64,000 nt of DNA, taken from NCBI GenBank assembly GCA_907165135.1, contig OU015566.1, forward strand, positions 13,562,157-13,626,156. The letters are read 5' to 3'. Positions 10,516 through 19,589 of the stretch are shown one piece after another. How positions within the stretch are numbered: the stretch's first letter is position 1; each line of letters opens with the position of its first letter. The translations under genes were made by a program, and so were the position numbers. Below the pieces are notes generated by a model. The model had not been told where the DNA came from and did not search any database. It saw only the letters and a list, made by a program, of their open reading frames with translations. Source of the stretch: Oikopleura dioica. Lineage: Eukaryota > Chordata > Appendicularia > Copelata > Oikopleuridae.

Positions 10516-12790
10516 TCATGCAGCTATATTCTCGGCTTCTTCGATCGGATCAACATCTTTGGAAGGCCGTACTTTGACGCTTTTTGATCGGGATGGCAAT
10601 GAGGTGAACATTTTCGAGATTTTTGAGACTTTCAGATCGCCAGTCGTCATTCGTCGTCCGACAAATGCCTTTTCCGAGTTTCTTACCTATGAACGCCAAT
10701 AAATTGTTATAGATGCGCCGATTGGTTAATAATGAAAGAACGATTCCTTTAGAGATCCTCTGGAAGACTTTTCTTCATCCTTTTCTTTCTCTTCTCCAGG
10801 GTCCGATAATTTGAGCTCACGCTAAAACTCCACGAAACAAAGCTTGAGAACTCAGTTTTTAAATTGGAGTTTTGAGAAACTCATAGATGAGAGCTCGCGT
10901 GAGAAATCAAATTTTGTGGTGGCGCTCGCGATCCACGAGCCAGTCAAGGCGGGGTAGACGATTTTTGTAAGTGCGCAGCCTTACGCAACGCGCCTACGAT
11001 CCGCTGTGGCTGCGCCGACTCGCCGCCGGGCCAACCGGCGGGCCAATCAGCGCGCTCGCTCAAATGGAGTTTTTGAAAACTCATGAGATTTCCCTGCTCT
11101 CAAGCAAAATCTCAGATTTTCTCCAAATGATTTCTCAAGTCACACTGAGTTCTCAATTTGAGAAAATTTGAGCGTCTAGCCGAAATGAGTTTTAGCGTGA
11201 GCTCAAATTATCGGACCCTGCTCTTCTCCAATTGGAAGACCCGTTTTCTCAGCAATTCTGGCCACAATATCTGCTTGTGGTTCATAAATGCAGCCCTAAA
11301 CCCTAGCTGCATGATTAAACCATTTCCTTGGCTGTCTTCCGAGTAGATCAAGATACAATTAGGTGGCATTTCGGGAATGACCGCAATAATGCCCAAGAGG
11401 TGATCAGGGCTTTCGAGGCTCTCGTCCATGTGAATGTAAGTAATGCTCGGATAAGGCAGCAAGGCAAGGTCTTGGTCGACTGTACAAATCAGCAGCGCGT
11501 CTAAAAAGGGATCAAACTGTATAATCTCGAACTTGCTATCCGCTGTAGCTACCTTCGCGGAGAACTAATCTGGCTTCCATCTTTGCTCCTTCTCGTTTCA
11601 AGCTTCCAACTGCCATCGAAGCAATTTGTTTACCACGGGAGAAGTTGACCCGCTGCGAGCCCATGTAGTCGCAATTGTAAGCTAAAAAAGGTTAACCCGA
11701 AAGCATTTTTTCCATTTTTAGTTGACAAGAGCTTCAGGAAGCCTCAAAAGAAAAGCTCCCTCTTGAAATCAAGGAAGAGTACCTGCCGATTTCCTCACAA
11801 CAACGCTGCATTCTGGCGCTTGATTAATCAAAATATGATGCGCTTCTGCAATCAGCTCCTTTGCTGGACCCATGTAGATGTCCACATGTGACCAGGCCCC
11901 CGCCTTGTTGAAGCTAAACAAGAGTTCATTATCATTCATTTATTGGCAGTATGGAAAACGCATCAGTCTTAATTCGTTGACCCTTTTACTTACTTATAAT
12001 TAACTTGCTCTTTACCATATGTCCAAATGAGCCCGCGCCTAATCAAGGGATACAGATGCCATAAATTAGAAAAGCCTGTAATAAGGAAAAAACAGAGAAG
12101 AACTATGACAAATTAACTTTGAATCATGAACTTGAATATTGAAAATTGGAACTGAGTTTAATTAGGAGTCAATTTAGCCTTTTGAATGACAACCTGTTTT
12201 TTAGTAGAAATAAACTGTCAATTTGGCCATTTTTGGGACAGCTAAGAGCGAAAGGGTTAATTTTTAATCTCTGAAAATTAAGTTTTGCGTCATGTGACTT
12301 ATTTCAATCCCGTTTAGTAACCCGTTTTATGACCCCTTCTCGTCTCATTTCCCGAAAAGAGCAGATTTAAAATCAAACGGGAGGATACTGTAATCAACAG
12401 ATCGCTTCTTATACCGTGCGCATTCAATATCCCTGTATAATGCCCAATATCTCGCCATTTAGAACAACATTATCCATGTTGAAAATTAAATCAACAGGGC
12501 CCGCTTCATTCGCTCCTGACGTGTTGATTGTAACACCCGCAGCAATTCTGAAATTAAATGAAGAATAGGACAAACAAAATGAATTGAATTATAAATGAGC
12601 GGTCCACCTTACCGTCGAACAATATCTACTTGAGGATCGAGAATGCTTCACAAATCAACAATTACTGTAATCGAGCGCGAAGCATATGATTTTTAATCGA
12701 AAATTAATAAGACTTGTTTCTGCGTTATTATTATTATTGATGCAAATCTCGGTCCAACTGGCAACTTGTGGTCTGAAAATATGTCTGTAT
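10516..12790 (-). CDS. unidentified multi-exon gene with a MITE inside an exon
   Basis: A chain of exons in a consistent frame, not assigned to a family. Recognisable pieces in order: KLPVGPRFASI (near 12.75 kb), DPQVDIVRRIAAGVTINTSG, GPVDLIFNMDNVVLNGEI, GFSNLWHLYPLIRRGLIW, GAWSHVDIYMGPAKELIAEA, CDYMGSQRVNFSRGKQIASM, DALLICTVDQDLALLPYPS, NCILIYSEDSQGN, DIVARIAEKTGLPIGEE, then a charged tail (KEKDEEKSS) and a basic Ser-rich C-terminus ending at 10516. Introns are 40-60 bp, mostly GT-AG. The frame passes from PIGEE to KEKDEEK only if the 424-bp element at 10797-11220 and one 8-bp duplication are removed. The 5' end is not resolved and may lie further upstream. No signal peptide was found. It lies 165 bp upstream of the ZP-kelch gene on the same strand. 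Confidence 0.6.
10797..11220. mobile_element. hAT-like MITE inserted in a coding exon (424 bp)
   Basis: Terminal inverted repeats of at least 33 bp begin CAGGGTCCGATAATTTGAGC and match perfectly between the two ends. The element is flanked by identical 8-bp target duplications CTCTTCTC (10789-10796 and 11221-11228), the hAT-type length. It has no transposase frame. Removing it with one duplication copy joins two halves of an exon of the surrounding minus-strand gene in frame. Confidence 0.9.
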
Positions 12791-14241
12791 AAAAACAGAC
12801 ATCCCACACTGTATTTCAAATTTTGTTAAAAATAACCCCTTTATGATGAAGTTAATAAAGAAACCAAAAAGTGATGGATAGCAGATGGAGATTTACATGA
12901 GTTCAGCGCGACCTTTTTAACATGACATGATACTGTCTATATATGCTAATAGAGTAGGTAATAGTCTTCCACCGGCGCGATTGTATGTGAAAACATGAGT
13001 CGATCCTCCAATCCTGAATTTGTCCTGCAGCAGCGGTCGGAATTGAGCCTATGTGACCTTTCTTTGTAGCTCCCAATTTTCATCAGCATAAAACGCGTCC
13101 CCTTATTCCCAGGATCCTCTTGAATGACCTTCTCTTCGGTCGTTTCTTAACCCCACTTAGGAAAATTGAAACTACAACATCAAACTCAAACCTGTCCGGC
13201 AGAAAACAAGCAAATCATATCTTCCGTCTATCACTAGAATGCCGAGATTCGTACGAATCCAACAAATTGCTTTGTCATTTGAAATCAACGGGCAACTTTG
13301 AAGCGATTGTTTAGATTTTCAATGAGTTAACCCATCCGCGCACCAATGCAAAAAACGTGTTTTTGGGCAATAAAGCCGCATGCGGCTTATTTCAGATTTT
13401 CGAGAATAATCAAAGTTAAAAAGACAATGTTCCTCGAAAATGGGTTCTAAAATGGCCAGTATGCGCGTATGGGTTAAAAATGTGGCCCAAAAAGATCGTT
13501 CTCACAATTTCTCTTTCCATGAAAAACAAATTGACCCCTCTTCTGACAGCTCGAGATCTGCCACTTCTCTAACTGTCACATCTTCTATCTTTTTACAGCC
13601 GGTTTCCTTTTTCGAACACAGCCGAAGCATATTTTCGATTCCATATGTAGTGTTTTTAAGCTCTCTTGTAGCCTTATTAAGCTCCCTCCTTATTTCTCTA
13701 TATATTCATTCTTTCTTCATTTGGACCCATCAAAATTGAAAATTGCATTGTGGACAGGTAGTGCCATTGGCGTCTTGTGCCTTAATCCGCTCTCCTGCGC
13801 CTCGGGCACGGTCACTGCTTTTCATTAAAAACAGTAACATTCTTGGTCAGTTGGAATATTTCCTCTGAACTTGGATTAAGATTGATAGATGCATATGGAT
13901 TTTTGCTCGCCGACTTCTTGAATAATTTACTTTCTGATCGCCAGAGAGTATTTCAGACTATTGATGAAGCTTCAATATTGTTCCAATAAAAACAGTCGAG
14001 GGATCAATTTGGGTTTTCATGCCAAAAATCAAGACAAATGAAGCGCTGAAAATTGAGTTTACGGAATGACTGAAGAAATGACTAGACGAAAAGATTCTCC
14101 AGATGACAGACGGTGGAGAATGAAGCCGGAAATCTTGAAGCTCTTGAACGGGACTCGAGATCTTCCAAAGCCAAAATGCTGACAGTAATACAAATTCAAC
14201 AACCTATTTAGACTAGATTATCCAATTTTCATCAACGAGAA
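12791..14241. other. region without a resolved gene
   Basis: May contain 5' exons of the minus-strand gene ending at 10516 (a frame reading GGSTHVFTYNRAGGR lies near 13.0 kb) and a possible small minus-strand gene around 13.75-14.05 kb, where an open stretch reads KKSASKNPYASINLNPSSEE. Neither could be tied to a start codon and a stop with acceptable splice sites. A TTAA-flanked element fills 13327-13477. Confidence 0.35.
13327..13477. mobile_element. TTAA-flanked MITE (151 bp)
   Basis: Inverted ends TTAACCCATCCGCGCA and TGCGCGTATGGGTTAA differ at one position, and both outer tetramers are TTAA. The interior contains the palindrome AAGCCGCATGCGGCTT. Ends resemble those of the element at 19711-19812, so both probably belong to one piggyBac-like non-autonomous family. 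Confidence 0.75.
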
Positions 14242-15434
14242 ATGAAGATTTTCAGACTTTTCCTACTGCTGTTTGATTCTAGCGCTCTTGGAAAGATTGT
14301 CACGTGGAAGGGAGAGAACTCAATGCCTGATGGACGACAGGGTCGGAGATTCACAGAGATATTGGTTGTTTTTTGTTGAATCCAGAAGAGGGCGAATTTT
14401 AATGAGTGGGATTGGGAGTCAAAAGGAGGGATTTCCAATTTCAAATATTTTCGATGATGACTTATGGAGCGCTTGGAGAGCTGATGATCTCGTTTCTGCG
14501 TCGACTTTTCTTTATGTGATGCGATTTCCGCAGCCGATTCTGTTTGAAAGTCTTACAGTCAGGGGCGAATTTCTTTTTTATTTGATTGTTTTCTTTCTTT
14601 CTTGTTGTGGAATTTGCTGGGAAGTTTCGATGATCATGTGCGACTGTGCGCAGTTTGACGTACCCATCTGTCTCGATCTTGACTCAGGAAGGGGATCAGA
14701 CTTACTTTTCTTCGATAAATGATTTAAAGATTCTCCATTGAGAGCCTTTTCAATGCACAACAAATGGATGTCCTGTTGACTTTTTGAATGCATTTGAAAA
14801 CGGCGAGGAGTTGATCAGAAATGTCACCTTCCAAGGAATCGGCTTCCGGATCATTTTCGTCCTCAAAAGAGGGGATTTGAGAGCTGAGATGTAGTTCCAG
14901 TTCAACGAAGGCCAGCTCGGTTGTTTCGGCTTCGATGGGTCAATAGAAGGGATGCGCAGAAGATAGCAGTTACTGACTTGAGTGTAAGATACTGTGATGG
15001 AAGTTGCGCGCCGCCACCGACAACAACGACCACAACAACGACGACAACGACGACTACCACGACTTCAACAACTACAACATCCACAACGACTAAGAGACGA
15101 AGGCGGCCACAACGGTTTTCCATCTTCAAATGTTACTTTACTAAATTCCTTCAGGCCTCAGCGACCAGTTCGCCCTCAACGGCCAAATCGCCCGTTTCGG
15201 CCGCAGCGACCCGAGTTCGACCTTCGGCCTCAATCTCGTCCTCTCCTCTCAGCTGGAAATTCTAATAATCCAGCTTACTTTGACAGGTACAGAAAGCCCT
15301 TCTTCGCTCATAGCGGCGATGGAGCAAATTTCGTCGCTGCGTCTACTGTAATTGTTTGTTGTAGCAGTACTCGGAGCCTGATGAAAGACGCCTATTGGAC
15401 TCTCTGTCTTACTTTCTGTTTGTTTTTGTGTTGA
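14242..15434 (+). CDS. secreted or GPI-anchored discoidin-like protein with Thr-rich stalk
   Basis: ATG 14242 opens a signal peptide (MKIFRLFLLLFDSSALG). The next segments resemble a coagulation factor 5/8 type C (discoidin) domain: IFDDDLWSAWRADD, FLYVMRFPQPILFESLTVRG, later FQGIGFRIIFVLKRGD and the closing strand VTDLSVRYCDGSC. Then come a Thr-rich mucin-like run of about 25 residues encoded by ACN repeats, an Arg/Pro linker with repeated RPQRP units, and a hydrophobic C-terminus (DAYWTLCLTFCLFLC) that suits a GPI signal or membrane anchor. Introns near the 3' end are clear (40 bp after CAACG; another before CAGTACTCGG). Junctions between 14.58 and 14.99 kb are uncertain. Probably a cell-surface adhesion or matrix protein. 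Confidence 0.65.
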
Positions 15435-15496
15435 AATGTGAAAAAGTCACAATAAATAACTGGCACACCCAAATAAATGACTGTCCCTTTTATCCG

Positions 15497-15503
15497 TATA
15501 AAA
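15497..15503 (+). promoter_or_regulatory. TATA box of small secreted gene 1
   Basis: TATAAAA lies 54 bases before the start codon at 15551. The same arrangement recurs at the two sister genes. Confidence 0.75.
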
Positions 15504-15550
15504 CTCCGGTTCTTCGAGAATAACAGTATACAAAAGAAAAAACGAAGAAA

Positions 15551-16071
15551 ATGAAACTGATCAACTCACTTTTTGCCCTCTTTGCCCTTGCTGCTGGCTA
15601 CAATCTTCGACCAAGAAATGGACAGTAAGTTTTTTTTTCGCTGTCTTTTTTCTAATACAATATTCTTCAGAGTTCGTTACCAGGAAGATGCCCTTGAAGT
15701 TGACGATCACGGAAACCCAATTTTGAGAGATTACGACTCTGCTTTCGCTCCAGGTAGGATTGAAAGGCCGTGACATTGGAACTTCACCCGCGATTCCATT
15801 TGGAAGCTTCTAAGCTCAACTTATTGCTCTTTAGGTGCGACTACTGGTGAAGAGCACGACCCCAATTGGGTGCCAACAATGGATGATGTGGAACAGCTCA
15901 TCTACGATCAGCAAGTCTCTGCTGAAGAATCTGAAGATTTTGAAGCTTCTGAGGAGATTCGTAAGTTCAACCGTTGAGTACACACTAGCTATATTTATCT
16001 CTGTAGAAGCTCCAGACAGCCGGGACTGGGAACCAGCTGCTGGCGATATCTTCATCCATGTCCGAGACTAA
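15551..16071 (+). CDS. small secreted acidic protein 1
   Basis: Four exons (15551-15624, 15671-15753, 15835-15960, 16007-16071) with GT-AG introns of 46, 81 and 46 bp give a protein of about 115 residues. A signal peptide (MKLINSLFALFALAAGY) is followed by a short Arg-rich piece and then an acidic region (DALEVDDHGNPILRDYDS, SAEESEDFEASEE) and a C-terminus rich in Asp and Trp. No Cys in the mature part and no known domain. The signal sequence and first intron position match the genes at 16350 and 18933, so the three are diverged duplicates. An AATAAA (near 16144) follows the stop. Probably secreted in quantity, to judge by the strong TATA box; the role is unknown. Confidence 0.85.
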
Positions 16072-16279
16072 CTGCAGAGCTGAATGTCAATCCAACTTCA
16101 CAATTGTGCCCGACTAATTTCTTTCAACCGCTTTGATTTTGATGAATAAACTTCAACTTACAACGACCCCTTATTGACGAGTTTTAGACTTAATTCTTTG
16201 AATTCCAAAGATCAGACTTGAGCTCTGCATTTTTGTTTATTTTTTGTTGTTTTTAACAAACACTGCAGTATGAACTCCC

Positions 16280-16286
16280 TATAAAA
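16280..16286 (+). promoter_or_regulatory. TATA box of small secreted gene 2
   Basis: TATAAAA lies 70 bases before the start codon at 16350. Confidence 0.75.
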
Positions 16287-16349
16287 CCGGCGCACCTCGA
16301 CGCTCTGAAGTACTCTTAAGAACTTTCAAAAAGAGCCGTCCAACCAAAA

Positions 16350-16565
16350 ATGAAATTGATCAACTCCATTTTCATGCTTTTCGCCATTGCAACTGGCTAT
16401 CGACTCGTCCAAGAGGAGCAGTGAGTTGAGATCACCAAATCCAGATAATACGTTTCGTTTTTTAGGAGCGAATCAGTCGAAATAGTTCAATCGTCGATCT
16501 CAGAATATTCCATCCAGGAGTCGGAGGTCTCTGAAGTCGTCTCCGAGGAGGTTTACTACGGATAA
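16350..16565 (+). CDS. small secreted acidic peptide 2
   Basis: Two exons (16350-16420, 16466-16565) with one 45-bp GT-AG intron encode about 56 residues. The signal peptide MKLINSIFMLFAIATGY is nearly that of the neighbour at 15551. The mature peptide is Glu/Ser/Val-rich (ESVEIVQSSISEYSIQESEV) and ends VSEEVYYG. No cysteine and no known domain. An AATAAA near 16637 follows. Same intron phase and position as its sisters. Confidence 0.85.
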
Positions 16566-16987
16566 AAGCTCCATTCTTCGACAACAGTGATTCCTGACAT
16601 CAATTCTTTCACTTTTGTGAATTCTTATTTACTCAAATAAAAAACAAAAAAAAACCTTGAATGATACAGACCTCGAGTTTCATACGGCCTTGTTGAAGCA
16701 AAGCACGATCTGATCCTCCTGCATAATTCCAAAAATCAGATTATTAAATCTATTTAATATAATCTCTACTCCGTTATTTTCACAAACTACAAAATATAAT
16801 TTGCAGCGGTGTTTCCATATTTCAATCAAGAGTTTTATTTTGAGGAAAGCACTGTTTTGTGAAGCGCCACGAGCTATTAACCTCTTGGTGAAAGTGCACC
16901 GCCACCTAGCTGCGTTCGCTCTAGCCAGGCGAAAAATAAATAACGGAAGCAATTGAGAGTTTATCAGAATATCTGAAAAATCCGAAA
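16566..16987. other. intergenic, no feature recognised
   Basis: Spacer between the small secreted gene and the CUB gene. Open frames on the minus strand here lack supporting splice structure. Confidence 0.5.
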
Positions 16988-18489
16988 ATGAAGGTTTTTA
17001 TTCTTAGAGATCCTAGAAAATAATAGAGATTTATTTTTAGCTCTTCTCCTTAATTGCCTTCGCAGCAGCCTCTGAATCTGAATACACCACTGAAACGACT
17101 ACAACGGAAGAATGGACCACTGGAACTACTCCTCAGACTCCAGGGATCTAAATTTTTGCCGAAAATCAATTGCGATTGCGATGCGATTGCGACGCAAAAT
17201 GGTCCGGAAATTGCGATGCGATTGCGATTTTTTTCGCAAATTGCGAATTTTTCGCGAATTGCGATTTTGTCGCCATTTGCGAAATTTTAGCGTAAAAAGT
17301 AATTTTTCAAAGGATTTAAGACTATTTTTTGAGGTCAGGCTTACAATTAAGCCTTTAGAACACAGAAAATAGGCTCTGAGTCAAAGAAAACCCGTGTCAG
17401 AATAACGAAGGAGCATTTTGACAAGACCGAAATTCGCAAAAAATCGCAATTTGCGAATTATTGACGAAAATTGAGTTGCGATTGCGATGCGATTCGATCA
17501 AAAAATAATTTGCGATTGCGAATTTTCTGCGAAATTTCGCATCGCAATCGCAAAATATTCGCAAATTGCGATTTTCGCGAAAAAATTTAAATCCCTGTCA
17601 GACTCCTCACTTCACTACTGAGACCACTAGTGTTTGGTCAACTCAACAGTACACCGATTGCGGCGGCTACATCACTGAGCTCCAAACGTTTTCGTCTCCA
17701 GGCGGATTTGGTGGAGAATTCATCTATCCCAATCACGCTCATTGTGTCTGGACCATCAACATTCGAGGAGTTCCCGGTTTCATCATCAGCGCCAATCGAT
17801 TCGCCGTCGAACAGGCCTATCGATGCCAATGGGACCACGTCAAGGTCGTTGCCAACGGTGTGGAGAGAAACTTCTGCGGCTACAACAAGGAACAGCCGAA
17901 AACCGACTCCGAACCCGACAAAGAAGTTGACGAAGGAGACAAATTTTCCAGTTACGGTCTCGTCAATACATCGCTCAAGGGATTTCAAGACCTTTTCGTC
18001 CTAGGAGGTCAGGCTACTATCAGTTTCACAACTGACGAGTCTGTAAAACGTCAAGGCTTCGAGTTCGAGCTTATCGAAGCTGACCGACTCGACATCATCG
18101 AATACCACTTTGGCGTAAGTTCACATTGACAAATTGTCATTTGTAAAATGTTAACTCTTAATATTCAGAGAATCGTCGAATCTCTTCCAGAAGACGCTTC
18201 TTGGGGCGAGCGATATGTCAACCGATTCTACAGAGCCTTCAACAAGGCCGTCAATTCTGACAACGGCGAAAGCTGCTACGAAGAAAACGGCTTCGGTTCG
18301 GATGACTCCGCCGACGACGTCCAGGTCTTCGACGAGAGCGACTTCTGCAAACTCAATGGCCAGGTCAACGCCGCCCTCAACAGCTGGGCCCGAAACAACG
18401 CATGCGAAGGACGAGGCAAGGTACACCGACAGATCATCCGTTCTGCTCGAAAAACTCGAAACTTCTACAACAAGAAAATGGGCTGCTAA
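16988..18489 (+). CDS. secreted CUB-domain protein interrupted by a MITE
   Basis: The first exon is only ATGAAG; after a 47-bp GT-AG intron (16994-17040) the signal peptide continues as LFSLIAFAAAS. A Thr/Glu-rich linker (TTETTTTEEWTTGTTPQTP) runs into the element at 17141-17597 and resumes as HFTTETTSVW once the element is removed. A CUB domain follows: YTDCGGYITEL, GGFGGEFIYPNHAHCVWTI, then CQWDHVKVVANG, NFCGY and FTTDESVKRQGFEFEL, with the four expected cysteines. After a 54-bp intron (18115-18168) a C-terminal region with three cysteines (ESCYEENGF, DFCKLNGQ, NNACEGRGK) ends NKKMGC. Likely an extracellular matrix or surface protein. Expression depends on how the element is handled. Confidence 0.85.
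17141..17597. mobile_element. hAT-like MITE inserted in the CUB gene reading frame (457 bp)
   Basis: Ends begin CAGGGATCTAAATTTTTGC and, on the other strand, CAGGGATTTAAATTTTTTCG. Perfect 8-bp target duplications TCAGACTC flank it (17133-17140 and 17598-17605). The interior is largely repeats of TTGCGATTGCGATGCG-type words. No transposase frame. Stop codons inside it would end the protein if it were translated. Confidence 0.92.
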
Positions 18490-18932
18490 TTCAGTATAAG
18501 AATTTTTGATTCTGTTTTGTTTCTGAAAAAAAATAATAAAAAAAAGTTCTTGAAACCACTTTGTCCGCCGTATTTTGCCCCACGTCAGTGTTATGCCTCA
18601 CAATTTATGCGTACTATTTTATTTTCTTCTCATGATACCAAAATATTCGGGGCATGATCTTATTTTGGATAAGCCGATCGTATAATTTGCATTTTAACCC
18701 TAGTGTCTTCTTTTCAAATTTAACACCGCAAGACCATCGGTAGTTCTATCTTCTTATCTGAAGTTGATTGGGAAATCGAAATGTGACATTTGTGCTTTTT
18801 TGTTTACCCTATTGTTTGTTACCAGCGCGAACTGGATGAAAACCAGTATGATCGGCTATCTGACTATAAAACCAACGCCGATTGTGTACCTCAATCAGAA
18901 TAAAAAAAGACCAAGAGAAGACATATAAAAAA
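18490..18932. other. intergenic with promoter of small secreted gene 3
   Basis: Contains the AATAAA signal after the CUB gene (near 18534) and the TATA box at 18865. Nothing else recognised. Confidence 0.5.
18865..18871 (+). promoter_or_regulatory. TATA box of small secreted gene 3
   Basis: TATAAAA lies 68 bases before the start codon at 18933. Confidence 0.75.
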
Positions 18933-19171
18933 ATGAAGTTGTCCAACTCTATCTTCGTCCTCTTCGCGGTCGCAACTGGCTACAGAATCGTTCAAGAACA
19001 GTAAGTCCTTTTCACCGGATTCTTTTCATTCAACCGTCTCTCAGAGCCCAACCAGCTGAGTACAACTACCAAGCTGCAGATGAAGTTGCCCAAGAAGATT
19101 ACCCATCTTATTACGATCACTACACTTACTACGCCTATTACGAGGAAAATTACAACACCAACGACGAATAA
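18933..19171 (+). CDS. small secreted Tyr-rich peptide 3
   Basis: Two exons (18933-19000, 19045-19171) with a 44-bp GT-AG intron encode about 64 residues. The signal peptide MKLSNSIFVLFAVATGYRIV matches its two sisters upstream. The mature part is acidic and tyrosine-rich (PSYYDHYTYYAYYEENY). No cysteine. Tyr-rich secreted peptides often take part in cross-linked or adhesive matrices, but that is only an analogy here. Confidence 0.85.
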
Positions 19172-19589
19172 CAGTATATAGACAATTCAAATTCCTGCAA
19201 TAAACTGCACAAACTCTTGAAAGCAAGAACCTGGAATCGCTTTCAAAAAGAATTTTTGTCAATTGCAACAATTTTTATTGCATTATTTCGGATAAGTTAC
19301 TTTGTGTGAAATTGTGTTAGAAACAAGTCAGTGGTGGAAATTCGGATGAAGCTTGCGAATGAATCGGAACTCGAGGTAAACAGTTGCTAAACGGGTCAAC
19401 GGAAAATAAACAGGTCTAGCTGGCTTCTTTTGGGAATAAAGTTCTTGTTTTTTTTTTAGTAAAGGGCGTGTCGGTAGTACATCGTTGTTGATTTCTTTCT
19501 TTTCTTCTCTTTTGCGTAGTATTTTTTTTTGAACGGAGTGTGTTGAATTGAAAACCTGGTTGAAATTTGAATTCGGAAAATATTCATTT
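19172..19589. other. intergenic, no feature recognised
   Basis: Convergent spacer between the small secreted gene and WDR37. No credible exon. Confidence 0.5.

Noticed and set aside
13440-13739. Plus-strand frame of 99 residues
   Set aside because: It begins inside the TTAA-flanked element and has no supporting exon structure.
17566-17640. Apparent ATG start of the CUB protein at 17566
   Set aside because: This ATG belongs to the right end of the MITE; the real start, with signal peptide, is at 16988.
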